A DNA stretch of 64,000 nucleotides from Paulinella micropora (GCA_019918135.1 WBZZ01006900.1:62501-126500), one strand, 5' to 3'; shown: positions 10,648 to 23,133, numbered from the stretch's first letter. Notes: a model not told the origin generated them from the letters alone. Numbers and translations: made by a program.

Positions 10648-11044
10648 ACGAGAGTGAGTAATATAATTATGTTTTAAGTCTGTGTTTTTATAATTTTCAC
10701 AGAATAGATGTGTATTAAGACCGGAGGTCTTACCCTTGCGAGCTCAATAATAAAAAGGAATTCAATAATAACGTTGAACACAACTGGTTCAGAACTAACC
10801 TCCACTTCTAAAGTAGAAAGGGAAGTCAAGTCTGAACCCAAACAACAAGTCAGAGGGAAAAAAACCGTTAAAAACGGAGTGTCCCTTTGGGTCAACTGAC
10901 AAGTTGCGTTACGTCCGTAACCTGCACAAATGCCAAAACATACCACAAACAACAACCCATAAGTGAAATTTCCCTTATTTAGCCATAAATTCCCAGTCAC
11001 GGGAAAAAAAGGCCAAATTTCACGGAATTTCCCTGACCTTTTTC
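10648..11044. other. no gene or repeat recognised
   Basis: The stretch is AT-rich flanking sequence between the Y LTR and the next LTR. Frames on either strand lack recognisable domains. Confidence 0.5.
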
Positions 11045-11409
11045 CTTAACTTCAAACGGTTACTACAGGTGTTGTAGAAGGATCGGGTCGACGCTATTAA
11101 TGTGGGAGGTTATTCAATATGGATGCTACACAATAGTGTAATCTGCATCCTAAAAACCTTCTCCACGCAGGTAAACGGTTATGCGAATTATATAGGTTTT
11201 AAGGTCCTATGGGGATGATCCCAGCTTCCTAGCTTTCCTCCCATATTCCTTATCCTAAAACAGCATTAAAACCGGATGTATTAATCAGAACCGGAAATAT
11301 GATAAGAATTCATCTTAAAGTACATTTAATAACAAGGAATTACTTCCACGAGTAAATTCCCGTAAATCCCAATAGCGTAAAAACGATGTAGTATACCGTG
11401 GGTGTTACA
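11045..11409 (-). repeat. LTR of a gypsy family (family X), 3' LTR of the minus-strand fragment to its right
   Basis: On the minus strand it begins TGTAACACCCACGGTATAC, preceded by a polypurine tract (GGAGGGGGAAGGGG, 11411-11432). It is alignable, with gaps, to the complete 498-bp LTR at 49059-49556, whose ends are TGTAACAC and GTGTTACA. The distal part is poorly preserved, so its outer border is approximate. Confidence 0.6.
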
Positions 11410-13083
11410 TAGCACCCCTTCCCCCTCCATTGAGATCGCTCGGATTTCAACTTCTGGAGTAATACCAACGGAGACTACAACTCGTATAATCTCGTCAGTA
11501 CCGGCTTTCCGGGGAATCCCAGCCGACTGTCCACCACCCCAAGAGCTTCCCCAGCTCGACCCTTGATCAAATCCTACCAAGAGCCATCCAACGGATTATT
11601 GGCTTGTGCTTCATGTGGGCTAAGTACCAAGACTTAATGTTGCCCGAAGATCGTGAATCTGACACTCGACCACTCCACGTCTTCAACCCTACGCGCGCGA
11701 TTTTCCCGAAGTCACAGTCCCATAGTTTGGCCGACCACCAACCAGACCCTGTTCAACCCGTCAAATGTGAATGGTGCCTTGGCCCGAAGTCCGAATTGAT
11801 CGAACCTCAAAGTCCAAACCTTAAAACGACGATTGCCTTGTCGCCGAGTTCCCTCCGCGTACTGTGTCCGTAAAGCTTTAACGTTGAGTAGGACTCTCAG
11901 TACTCTATTTCCCACACACTATGGTCAATGTGCGCCCAACATTGCCCCGACCCGAATTCCGTTCCTTCTACCATATCCGTATCCCGGATGCTCCTCCTCA
12001 CTTCAGGCTTGGGTGCTTCTTCCCTCGCACCGTCTCAGTTGCGTGTGCACCCCCGATTAGCCTTAAGTCCACCCCGCTCTGCTTGATCATGTCCCATACC
12101 TTCTGCGGGATGTGCCCGTCGTGTAACTCGAAGGGGCAATCCAACACTCGCCTCGGCCACGCCGATATGGTCCATGCCTCATGATCCTTGTCACCCTTCC
12201 GTGTGGCTGGATCTATCTTGGCATCCCATACCTCCCTATTCGCAGCATCCCGCCATACCGGGACATACTCGTGGTACATGCGGCTCAACCGTATCCTTAT
12301 CCCAAGACCGGTAAAACTGCAGCATAGGCGGGAGGTTCCTAAGCGCACTCTCCGACGATCGAGTCTTCCTCGAGTCCTTAGCCAGTCCCACCACCTTCAT
12401 CACAAAGAGAACATCCTTGTCCCCCTTTGTAACGAATCTAGATGGGGGCCTGACCAGATAGAACTGATCCAAAACCCACGTCATCCCCAGTGTCTTATTA
12501 CCTTCCTTCCACAACTTGTGCTTGACATCCACCTGCGAGGGTTCAACCAGCCCCCCCGGCTCCGCCTGCACGCCCGTCTTCCTACGCTTACCCGGCCTAC
12601 TCCCCGGTTCCGAGTAGATCAGATCATTTTCCGCCGCCCTCTTCGCCGCCTCCGTGGGTGGCTTGCGACTCGCATCTGACCCCTTTTCCCCGGCTTCGGG
12701 CCCTTTGGAGTTTATCCGGCCGACGCCCTCTTCAGGGGCCCGTGCCTTCTTCCCCTCCTGGCCCTTCCGGTCCCCGGGTTTCCCACCATCGGGTTCCTTA
12801 TCCGTTCCCGATTTAGGAGGGTCCTGAAACTCTCCCTTTTCCCTGACGAGCGCTTCCTGGAGCGTCTCGTTCTCCATTAGGAACGGATCGTACTTGATGA
12901 GGCGCCGAATATTAACAATCTTGTTCTCCCCCTGCCTCTAATCCGATAGTTTAACGGCCCCGTCTGTTGCACCACCTGATAAGGCCCCTTCCAGTGCACA
13001 AACATCTTAGATGATATGCCTTTCGGAACCTGTGGGTAGCATAACATGACGATGTCCCCTGGCTTATACGTCACCATAGGCAA
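11410..13083 (-). pseudogene. Ty3/gypsy pol fragment: integrase C-terminal region and post-integrase module (lineage C)
   Basis: Read on the minus strand, a GPY/F-like integrase C-terminal segment comes first (PQVPKGISSKMFVHWKGPYQ and NYRI, about 12930-13080). A Gly/Lys/Glu-rich linker follows. Then comes a conserved module with FYLVRP, FVMKV and MLQFYRS, followed by a block with WPRRVLDCPFEL and VWDMI. The same module recurs in three other gypsy fragments in this window that differ strongly in sequence. The element continues to a polypurine tract and the family X LTR, so this is its 3' end. It is broken, with a few breaks, and truncated at its 5' side where it meets the plus-strand fragment. 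Confidence 0.75.
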
Positions 13084-13089
13084 GTCCTG

Positions 13090-15269
13090 TTCTAAGGGTT
13101 CCTAATTGCGCAATATTACAGTCAGTTCTTTCCGAATTGGTCGGAGACGTTTAAGCCGTTAAGGGAGCTGTACTTGAAAGGCGATTTGCGGGAATGGACG
13201 CCTATACAGGAGGAGACGTTCGAGTTCATTAAGGAAATGTTGACTCGTGATCCCAAGTTTAACAAGGATTGCATCTTGATGATGCCGGATGTGGATAAAC
13301 AGTATGTGCTGGACACCGATGCGTCTAAGTACGCGGTCGGAGCGGTCCTACAGCAATACGATGATAGGGGGGTCTTACGGCCGATCATGCACTTGAGCCG
13401 GAAGCTCAATAAGGCAGAACAGAATTACTGTACGAGGCAGAGGGAGGCCTTGGCGTTGGTTTGGTTGTTTATAAGGCTCAGGGAATACTTATGGGGGTCA
13501 CGGGATATCGTGGTAAGGACGGACCACCAGAACCTTATGTGGTTGATGACGAACGATTGCACGGGCAGGTTGGCCGGGTGGCAGGCCTTGCTGTCGTGTT
13601 ATGACTTCACCGTCAAATATATTCCCGGCAAGAATATTGTCGCCGACTCATTGTCGAGGGTCAATTACTCAACTCCGTTCGCATGTCTGGCTGCGATACA
13701 GCAGATGGACGAGTTCGAGGACTTGGCGTTGAGGAAGGATCAAAAGGATATCTTGCCGGCGAACATGATCTTCTATGCCAATAAGGCTCACCCGGGGTCT
13801 AGCCGAAAGGAGCCTAGGGTGATGGAGGCAAAAAAAAGGGGGAATACAGGAGGGTCATGAGGTCTCAGTTGGAACGGGAGGTTGGCCAGCGGAGTGCTGT
13901 AGGGAGCACTTTGCGGAGGAGGCCGTGCAACGCCTGAAGGAATATGAGGCCGATAAGGCCGCTATTCTGGATGAGGATAAGGCGGAGCATGAGTGCTACT
14001 GTTGCCAAGCGCACGCGGCACCGGCCGTCCGAACCTACGTGGAAGACCCGGGCGTGGAAACGGCTCCAGAACCGGAGGTGACCTCGTTAGAGCCAGTGGG
14101 GGCTGCGGAGGGTTTGAAGCTGGATTCCAGGCCTCGAGTGGGAATGCAGGTAGAGGACGGTACAGTGCGTATCGCGTCGATGGAGGCATGGAGACAGTGT
14201 CAGAGGGCCGATGAACAGTACAAGGACTTGATGCAGTACTTTTTGGCAGGGGGCGAGCTGTTGCTGACGGAAAAGATCCGATCACAGCTAAAAACTCTGG
14301 CATGGCGGGATGGCCTCCTTTGGTATATGGGTAAGACGTCAGAGACTGCCAAGAACCCGGAGAAGTGGGTCTTATGGGTCCTGGCCAAACTGAGACAGAT
14401 GTTCTACGTAGCGTCGCACGTGGTCCCGTTGTTTATCACCCGGGGGTGCAGAGGACGCAGTGGATTATCTGATCAAAAGGAGGATGGTGGGAAGGAATGG
14501 ATAAGTTCATCAAGGAGAGGGTCAAGGGCTGCACGACCTGTCAGTTGAACAAAAAGCACCCAGTGGAAGGGAAAATCCCGGTAGGGAAATTTACATTGCT
14601 GGAAAGGCTCTTTGAGTTCCTGCACTGATTGTGGACCACGTGGGGCCGGTGCCGCCGGTGGGGCCGGCGAAGGATAAGTTCTTGATGACGGTCATTCATA
14701 GGGCGAGCAATTACGTTTGGGCGATACCGGTGCCTGACACAACGGCAGAGACGACAGCCAGGGAGCTGATCGATCGAATCCTATGTGTGGTAGGGGTCCC
14801 CAAGACAATCTGCTCAGATAAGGGGCCAGCCTTTGACAACGAGCTGATGGAAAGGCTCGCAAAGTTTTACGGGGTTCACTGGCAGTACGTTACACCGTAC
14901 AATCCAAGGGCTAATGGCAAAATTGAGCGGGTGCATAGACCGCTCAAGTCGGCTCTGAGGACCTACTGCAAGAAGAGTCAGCTCTTGTGGAGAGAGGTGG
15001 TCCCGAGCTTTGTTTTCGCTATGAACGCGATGCCGTCGAAGGCTCTTGGAGCGGGGGCGGAATGTAGGTCCCCGTATCAGGTGGTGTACGGGCAGGAGCC
15101 GGTGATGCCCCAACACCTGGTGTATCAGGATGGACCTGGGCTTATGATGGACGAGGATGAGCTCTGGGGGGTTCGTATGCGTGTCTCCATGGAGGCCATG
15201 CAAGCGGTAAGGCAAGCGAGGCTGGCAGAACAGACCCGCCAGCTGAGCAGCTCACTGCCCACGCGCTAA
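13090..15269 (+). pseudogene. Ty3/gypsy pol fragment: RNase H and integrase (lineage E)
   Basis: The plus strand encodes a gypsy RNase H domain with LDTDASKYAVGAVLQQ, REALALVW and RTDHQNLMWL, ending GKNIVADSLSR (about 13290-13670). It is followed by the HHCC zinc region of integrase and then the integrase core, with DHVGP, CSDKGPAFDNEL and NGKIERVHRPLK carrying the D, D and E of the DDE triad (14631-15000). The order RNase H then integrase is that of Ty3/gypsy. Only part of pol is present, and it is broken by a few changes. The strand switches on both sides show that it is a rearranged fragment. Confidence 0.85.
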
Positions 15270-16440
15270 CCAAAAGTAAATTGTCCGCCAATCCAGTATG
15301 GCAAATATGTCCGAAGCGCAATGAAGGAGAACAACTCCGACCGCTTCTGAGGCCGCTTAATGCCTTCCACAGCATCCCTCTTCTTAGACACAATCGCTAC
15401 CGTCCCGTTCGAGATAGGTATGTAACCGGTCGGGTGGCAAGCTGGCACTTGTCCATGTTCACCTTGAGACCAAACTCTCTCACCCGTCGGAAAACATCCT
15501 GGATGTGGGCCAGATGTTCCTCCATGGTATTGGAGTAGATAATAATCGGATCCGTAAGCGACATCAGACTCCATTTCAATCCACATAACGTCACGTTTTG
15601 GCTCGCTTCCGCGGTCTTCCACGACCCTTGTGCTCTTCTGGTACGAGCGGTGTCTGTTTTGGTCTTCTCTTCTTCGACACAACTTCTTTATCACACTTCG
15701 GCGCACGTACCAATAAAAACGATATGTCCGCACTCTGTACCTCGTCCCATATGCGAAGCGGAATCCTTCGTTCCTCCGTCAAATCAAACGGCATAATCGG
15801 TGGCAGAACCACTCTCTGCATTAGTTGCACCGTCCACAGTGTGAAATCCTCGTCGTCTTTCTCGATTGACGCATCATAGTTCCAAGCCTTCCCCGTCTCG
15901 GAACACCGGTGCAAAGATCCTATCACGCGTGAGCTCAACCTCACTTTTACTTCTCCAAAACTGCATTGTTGATGCTAACCCCAACGCAGCTCGTACCCGT
16001 GTTTTGGGTTGTACATACGCAACCTGCATTAAAAAGAAATGATCGAAATCCTTATCCATAACAGTATCCTTATGCGGTCGACATAGATAGAATTTATCTA
16101 CCTGCCATTCGATCTTAGCCACATCTTTTCCGGCTATCCACTGTTTCTTCCATACCGTACTCTTACGGCACTGTACCACTTCCTCCAGCCTAAGGATAAC
16201 GTCCTTTTCATCCTTGGCATCCGATGATGCATTGTCATCTCGACCCGCATGTTTCGCTTCCACTTTGCTTTCGGAATCCTCTTGCTGCTTACTCAGCGCC
16301 TCCTCAAGCTCCTTACGCGTAAGTAATGATGGCGGCTGTCTGAACGCCGGTGCAATGTGTCTCAACGCTTGCTCCTCGTTCTCGTCCTCTAGCAAATAAG
16401 GACTAAACTTGGCCAAACGCCGCACATGAACAATCTGTTC
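15270..16440 (-). pseudogene. Ty3/gypsy fragment: reverse transcriptase piece and post-integrase module with AT-hook (lineage D)
   Basis: On the minus strand, a reverse transcriptase thumb-proximal piece lies at about 15397-15594 (IIIYSNTMEEHLAHIQDVF, then GLKVNMDKCQL). The post-integrase module lies at 15597-16425 with KFYLCRP, FFLMQV, MQFWRS and a later block with MPFDL and RIWDEV. The module ends in a basic tail with the AT-hook-type core GRGRPRKR (about 15600). An AT-hook binds the minor groove of AT-rich DNA. It is fragmentary and broken, a fossil. Confidence 0.7.
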
Positions 16441-16900
16441 CCTTCCTCGTGCCCCCGATGGTATTTGCCCGATTCGTACTTGATCTTTGAAGGTGTGTTG
16501 TGATTGCGGTGGTTGGCCTCTTCAGCCTCTCTGGCCTTGGCCACATAGTGTCGAGCTTCCACCATCACCCTCAGGCGACATGCGAAGAGCTCGTCGCGTT
16601 CTAGGAATCCGCCTTGCGGGCGGTGCGGTAGCACCATATCTTTCGGAATGCGTAGGTGGCGGCCGTACACGAGTAGGTTCGGTGAAGCGCCGGTAGTCTT
16701 CCCACCCAACGCTTTCGATCCCGTGTTGTTCATGGAAAACACAAAGGACGGAAGTGCCTTGTGCCAAAGATGTTGTTTATAATTATCCCGGCTATATTGC
16801 TGAAGAGCGGCTTTGAGCGGTCTATGGACCCTCTTGATCTTGCCGTTGCTCTCCGGCGAGTACGCCGTGACATATTTCCACTTAAAATCCCACGCTGCAT
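16440..16900 (-). pseudogene. gypsy integrase C-terminal fragment of the giant-element type, inverted
   Basis: The minus strand encodes FSMNNTGSKALGGKTTGASP, then LVYGRHLRIPKDMVLPHRP, which are closely related to the giant gypsy element at 42650-43230. It lies on the opposite strand to the rest of that element type just to its right. It is a short rearranged piece. Confidence 0.75.
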
Positions 16901-16904
16901 AGGA

Positions 16905-18364
16905 CGCTAAAGGCAGCGTTGAAGACCTATTGCAAAAATAGTCAGCTCAACTGGATATACGTTGTGCCTATGTTCACCTTCGCTGTTAACAATTTGGCTT
17001 CAGCGTGACGGTCGTTTGGCGGACATGCGCGGGGTGTGAGTCCGCATCAGGTGGTATATGGGAGAGCGTTGAACACACCAACGGAACTGTTGTTTCCACC
17101 CGACAAGTGGGAGCAGTGCGAGCTATTGGGAGTTCGATTACGAGCCATTGCAGAAGCTCGTAGTGCGATTGAGAAGTGTCGGGAGACACTGAGAGAAATT
17201 CAGCGGGAACAGGAATTGGGCAAATACTCTCATGTCGACTATAAGGAAGGGGATACAGTTTTGTTATATGTTCCAATTGTACCGAAGGGGATATCGGTCA
17301 AGTTCTACAATAAGTGGCATGTGCCATTTAAGATTGTACGACAGACGGGTGCGTACAATTATAGGATTACGCCTAGCGGGGGATCTCGTATTCCTATACT
17401 CCCGCAGGTCCCCAACTTGGTCAGTGTTAAACTCTTCCCAATGTGGCAGGGACCCTACACAGTGGTGGAACAAGTAGAGGCCCTGACCTACCGAATACAG
17501 GGTAAGGGCAAGACACTGGTGGTTCACGTCCGACGCTTAATGCGCTTTAAAACCATGTTCGACCGTAACGAGACCATGGCGGATGCTATCCAAAAGCTGA
17601 ACGTCAGCTTGCGTGTCCCGCCCAAGCGCCGCGATAAGACGGCCGAGGCGAAGGATAACCCCAACCAGCCAATCCCGGCTGCGGAGGGTCACGCAGCACC
17701 GGCACCCAGCCAAGAGAGTATGGACGTCGACCAGAACGACTGACCCTCCCCAGCAGTCATAGCTCCGCGGCCGGACATACATCCGCAGACCGAACAGGAG
17801 GAGAAGGCGGACATAGCCCCTCAGCGCCCACAGGGCGAGTCCAAGCTCAAAAAAGGCGAGGACGTCAAGACCATTCATTGGCTGCACGTGGGAAAGATAT
17901 ATATCCTCCGTCCACCGACGGCCCACGTAGGCGACGATTGCCTAAATGACTTCTTCCTAATGAAAGTCAAGGAATGGGAACCGAAGGTTCGCGCCACAAG
18001 GGCGCACAAAGCGACCACGGCCGAACCGCCCATCCTCCAATTCTACCGATCACACCAGGATCTCGACGACCCCGAATCCGGATTTTCTACCCAGTTTTCC
18101 GGGACGGGAAGAACGTCGAAACGTTCTGGAAGGGCATTACCGATATTAAATCGCCCGGATATAAACATCTGGCAAATCCAGGTATGGCCGCGCATGGTGT
18201 TAAACTACCCGTTTGACCTCCAGCATGGTCGAATCCCACTTCGGGTATGGGACGAGATCGCCGCGGAGGGCATCTCCACTAGTCTCATAGGGGCACCAGC
18301 ACCGGGTAAATACAAACCCGGCAGGCTAGGCCAAGCCGCAAAGTCCAAACGCGGTCGGAAATAG
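16905..18364 (+). pseudogene. gypsy integrase C-terminal region and post-integrase module, giant-element copy 1
   Basis: The plus strand carries SPHQVVYGRALNTP, then two GPY/F-like blocks in succession (VPKGISVKFYNKWHVPFKIV and VSVKLFPMWQGPYTVVEQ). A Pro/Asp-rich linker follows, then the post-integrase module (KIYILRPPTAHVGDD, FFLMKVKEWEPK, ILQFYRSHQD, then WPRMVLNYPFDLQHGRIP and VWDEIAAEGIS). The tail is basic (KSKRGRK). It is about 85-90% identical to 43240-44216 over its right part. The left part comes from a different lineage, so the segment is a mosaic. It is broken by several changes. Confidence 0.8.
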
Positions 18365-19070
18365 TCGAGGTGGTGATCGATGAAACGCATAGCCAAAACA
18401 CGGGTAGTACAGGGGTACCGGGCACAACCGCACCGAGCGGAAACCTAGCCACTTCCATACCAGGGACACACCCGCAGATACCTCTGTCTTGTTTAAAATA
18501 CTACCTAAGTCCGCTCTTCTACGAGAAGGGGGGGTTGGACCTAACATGATATAACATACGGGAAAAATGACCCTGCCCCGCCCACCGTGGGGTGCGACGG
18601 CCCTGAAGGTATCTTGACGGGTCGGTAGTTGGTGTTGCCACCATGGGTCGGAATAATTTCTGGCTAGCTCAACCTAGCCATTGCACATCACACTCGTCTC
18701 CTCCCGAGTTGCTAGCTATAGCCCGCCTCCCGCGGCTCTGGCATGTGTGGGGTGTGATAGATTATTCCCCACAGAATGTTATGTCATTTATGTCACGTCC
18801 TCCCTATCTTGTTGTTTGGGTGGAAGGTTTTAAAACACCACGAGCCATAAGCATATATCTACTTCATTCATACATTTAAGTGTCTCTTATACCGAAAAGC
18901 CTAATCCATAATTGATTCCGAGGCATTAAACATGGACAGGAGAAGGGATTCAAGAGCTATTGTCGCGCTCTAATCCCTCTGTTGCCAAGTGTATAAGTGA
19001 GCAAGCAGTGTGAAAAGACGACAACTATCACACACACAACAGAAAATACACTTCCCTTGCTCATATTTCA
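18365..19070 (+). other. conserved non-coding spacer between pol and ORF3, giant gypsy copy 1
   Basis: The spacer lacks a credible reading frame yet aligns over most of its length with 44217-44950 in the second copy, for example GGGTCGGAATAATTTCTGGC and TGTCACGTCCTCCCTATC. Its conservation looks similar to that of the coding parts. It ends just before the N-terminal frame of the extra ORF. A splice acceptor, internal promoter or packaging signal could explain this; none is proven. Confidence 0.6.
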
Positions 19071-20707
19071 TTGGCTCACATATGTACAGACAATAATGTC
19101 GTTATGCCACCTATAGGCATGCACACAGCGCTGGAACAATACCTAGCGTTTCTCTTAGCGTGCGTAGCGTCGGTGTGCGTCATCGCGATAGTGCACCTGC
19201 TAATGCAAGTCGTCGCGGCCGGAACGGGGAAGGCATCGGACCCAAGGCAGGAAGGCCAGCCGATAGCGGAGGCGCCGCCGGAGGTCAAACAACCGTCTGG
19301 GTCCCAATGGCCCATCTCGGAGAGCCCCAGGTGCACCACCACACCACACAAAAGACAGAAAAACGATACACTCGGATGCCAAGGGGACCGGACTCATTCC
19401 GGAGGAAACAGCCCAACCCCGCCCGATCCTAACCATCTCCAACAGCCCGAGCGGCACACCCACAGACCACTCCGACACCGAGTCTACCCCTATGAGACCG
19501 GAGGGGGTTGCAACACCGGCTAGTGTTGCAGCATCACCTTCCTCTCCTCCTACGGACGAGGACCTCGATCCGGAGGGCCTAGCCACTCCACCACTGGACG
19601 ATGACGGCAATATTATGGCACGAGTCTGATGAGTCCGAAGGGGGCGATACCCCTACCAAGTCCGAGCGACTGCAGAAGTTGCGCCTTAACTACTGGAAAA
19701 AGGTCGGCGCCAGAGATATACTAGCGCCCGACAAGTACAATGACGGGCTAAACCCGCCCAAAAAGCCACGACCCACACCAGCGGTCTCCGACCTGGCTTA
19801 TCGCCCACCATAAGGCCAACTACATGCGCGTCAACCGGTTAGTGCAACCATACCGCATACCGGAAGATGTGATGCTGCGGGGGATGGACACTCACCTCCT
19901 TGAGGGTCCTGAGGCGTTCGAAGAGTTCGCAAAACCGATCCGGTATGCCTTCGACCCGGCGTCACGTCGGATCCATCGGATCTACCCTCCATACCCGGAC
20001 ATTGCGGACGCGGAGCGCCGATTGCGGCTTGAATGCCCCGCGCTTAGACATACCACGAACCGGCGTACCGATCCGTTCAAGCCGACGGAGGAGCCGTACC
20101 GACATCAGCTAATCGGAAACCAAGTTAACTGGGTTCCGGACCCTCACATATTTGAGGAGGAACCAAAACAGGTTAGCCTGCAACCACCACTGCCGCCGCT
20201 AGAGGATGAGCGGGGGGTATGGTCTCACAACCCGTCCTAACATTACGCAGCCCAGGACAAGAACCTCCTTCGGGTGGTCTGCGGCGGGTTAAATACGGTG
20301 CCTTACTACGGTAACCGAAACTGGGGACACACGCGGCTTATCTCCAACGAGATTTATATGTCGCCAGAGCGATACGGCCCGCATATGTGCATCGAGCACA
20401 AGCACAATGAGAGGCTCATGAACCCTCTAAGGCCAAAACTTTGGGATATCCTTCGGAACCAACGAACTTGGCATCCACAGGAAAACCCACTCTCTCACGT
20501 CGTGCCATACGTATATACGCCGGAAGAGAAGAAGGCGTTGACTGAGGCACAGTACGAACAGGCCAAGTCTATCCATGGCTGGGCCAGTTCAACCGAACCG
20601 CAGAGGGCACACGTGCTCCGATTATGGGGCATACCCGCAGTGCCGAAATTGCTCTTGAAACCCCACGAGCTCCGTAGGCTCCGATGGCCACAAGCGAACA
20701 TCAACGC
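19071..20707 (+). pseudogene. ORF3 (post-pol gene) of giant gypsy copy 1, left part
   Basis: It begins with a hydrophobic segment, LAFLLACVASVCVIAIVHLL, that looks like a membrane anchor or signal. An acidic, Pro/Ser/Thr-rich linker follows, and then a conserved region with RYAFDPASRRIHRIYPPYPD, RRLRLECPALRH, GNQVNWVPDPH and MSPERYGPHMCIEHK. The same order is seen at 44945-47705 in the other copy. The family is unknown to me. Position after pol recalls env-like genes of some gypsy elements, but no fusion peptide or glycoprotein feature is seen. The gene is interrupted by the copia element at 20713 and carries several other breaks. Confidence 0.65.
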
Positions 20708-20712
20708 CTATT

Positions 20713-21020
20713 CTGATAGATGTAACAATCTATGTAATACCGGACAGAACTTCAAAGGACACTTTGTGGTTCTACTGAAATGCGAGAACTGAATAACTTT
20801 AATGGTAATAATAACAAGATTAGATGGAGGTAATCGCAAGACTAACAATAAAACAATATATGACTAATACTTATACTGATTATGGTATGAACATCTAATA
20901 ATATGGTCCACTTTCCGTTCATCAGGCACTGAATGCCAATTAGTAACTACCGGCTGACCGGCCTAGGCCTAGTGATTATTATGACTGATTTACTACCCAA
21001 TAGTATGTCAATACTCTCAG
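20713..21020 (-). repeat. 3' LTR of the copia element
   Basis: It is the counterpart of 28529-28836, 308 bp, with terminal CTGATAG and CTCTCAG (inverted repeat CTGA.AG). Confidence 0.95.
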
Positions 21021-21030
21021 CTCCCCCTTA
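21021..21030 (-). promoter_or_regulatory. polypurine tract of the copia element
   Basis: On the minus strand TAAGGGGGAG directly abuts the 3' LTR. This is the usual site that primes plus-strand DNA synthesis. The Y-family elements have a nearly identical tract. Confidence 0.8.
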
Positions 21031-21246
21031 AATCAGGCAGTATGACAGAGTAATATTAGTGACAGCTATCTCATAAAGAAAATGAGAAAACAACTTAAAG
21101 TTAATTGGATAGCAACATGAAAATGGGTAGTAAGTAATACTAACAAGAAGTTAATAATACATAACTTGTTACCGGCAACCATGTAATAGTAAATAACCAA
21201 TCATAGTGATTACTATTACATGATTGCCCAAAGTTACAGAGCAAGA

Positions 21247-22899
21247 TTAGAGCTTCCGCTTCCTTGCAAAGTCAGCGTTGAACGTCCCGTTGCGGATCTG
21301 ATCACGTTTGCGTTCAAAAGGTTGCTTACCAAGAGGCTTAGTGTTTAAGTCGGCCATGTTGTTGGCATCATCTGTTGATGTCACTATAACTTTTCCTTGC
21401 TTGACAGCCTCATTGATATAAGCCATCTGCACTTCCAAATGACGTTGGCGTCGGGTAAAGATATTATTATTTGCACCCAGCACTGTCGCAGCATTATCTA
21501 CCGCAATCACAGGGATCTCCGTCATGAACCCTCTTAACAGTTCATTATCCTTATGGACGGGGATTTGCTTCAGTAAGTTATTGATGCCGATTACCCTCTG
21601 TATAGTGCGGAATAAACCCCTTGACTCTGTCTCGTTGGTGGAGGTCGCGATCTGACGCAGCTTGCTTCTATCGGAGTCGATTACACCATTGGTAAGCACC
21701 ACCATACCCCCCGACCTCGACCGACGCTCAGGCTCCATCGCAAACGACGCATCAGCCCAGCAAAGCAAATTACGATTCCCAGGGGCCATCAGACGTATAA
21801 TGCAATCCCTGCTCAGTCTGCCCAATAATATATCGGAAAAGCTGCTCCGCCGCCGCATAGTTGAACTCCGCTGGCTTGGACTGCAATTCTGCCAAATGCG
21901 ACAGAGGTGCCACGATTTCCCACAAGACGCACCGAACCCAGCCAAGATCACCACAAATCTTCATGGGCGAATACCGCTCAATTTCCGACGGACGAGCAGG
22001 CACCCCCGCCGAAGGCAACCACGGAACAGCGACCGGTGTCCAAGGCTTCCCATCAGCTCTGGGATACTTACCAAGAAGATCCATTATATACTCCCGGACC
22101 GTAACATGAGTATGGAAGACGCCCTTATCATCCACATACTGCCACACTTCACGTCCAAACAGGACCTTCATAGGCTTGCTGACCTTGATGACCCCCTGCC
22201 GCTCACGCAACCGACCCCAAAACCAGTTTGAGTAGTCCTCACTTGGCGGCGCTAGTGCATAATCATCCACATTTGTCACCGCCAAGACAGTACGCTTTGT
22301 TTTCGAATCAACCCCCATGAATAAGCACTGGTCATAAGGATTATGCTTAAGACCAACGCTAGCGTAGAAAGGCAGCACACACCGTGTATGATAGAGATGT
22401 CCGGAGTCCCGCAAGCCATTAACACGCGCCCAAGCAATGACAAGCTTCAAAATAGTGATCCTTGGGAATGTATTCGACCGGCATACGTAAATGCACCGGA
22501 GTGTCGCGTTTCGCCTTCAAGAAAGCAGACTCATCATCCCCCGCCTCCAGGAAGACACGCTGAAGAGTAGCTAGAGCAAAGATAGTACGCGAGCTCATCC
22601 GGCGTTGGTATGACGACATCACCGCAATCGATGCCCTTACGTTGCATAAATCCCTTTGCTGCCACCCTTGACTTCTGTTCGATACATTCCTCCCCCTCAA
22701 ACTTATCGAAATCCGCAAATCGTACGCCGATTATACGTGTTCCCTTAGGAACATCCTGTTTGCGAACCAGCTTCACAGCTCCCAGCTTGAGATGTTTCTG
22801 AATGTCTGCTAGACGAGACTCAACAAAGCGAGGAGCCTTGTTGGCTTCCCGTACCGGAACAGGAACTGTAATCACCATGAGAGTCCCGGCGAGTGACAA
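21247..22899 (-). pseudogene. copia reverse transcriptase and RNase H region
   Basis: On the minus strand the region has the copia RT entry motif (RVAAKGFMQRKGIDCGD), DQCLFMGVDSKTKRTVLAVT and the catalytic-site block NVDDYALAP. RNase H follows with CWADASFAMEPERRSRSGG, STNETESRGLF, a QRHLEVQMAYINEAVKQG block and MADLNTKPLG. These correspond to the copia order. It is broken by a few changes. About 215 bp of non-coding sequence separates the end from the polypurine tract. Confidence 0.9.
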
Positions 22900-23133
22900 T
22901 TCTTGTCCAACGGATCACCGTACAGCAACAAATCAGCAGAGGAGAGAGCAGGGGCAACGTCCTCCCCCTCAAGATCATACAAGTCCAACAGAGATAGGTC
23001 AGACTGACCAGCAGACACATAACAGTTACGAACATCATCGCTCTTCTGCCTCCTCATTCGTCTGGCTCCCTCCGGGACAACGTTCTGAACAGTAACTGCA
23101 GCCCCATCCCATTGCTTTGGCACCCCTTTGTTG

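Noticed and set aside
10674-11000. 108-codon minus-strand frame with hydrophobic segments
   Set aside because: It lies between two LTR fragments, has no family resemblance and no conserved counterpart elsewhere in the window.
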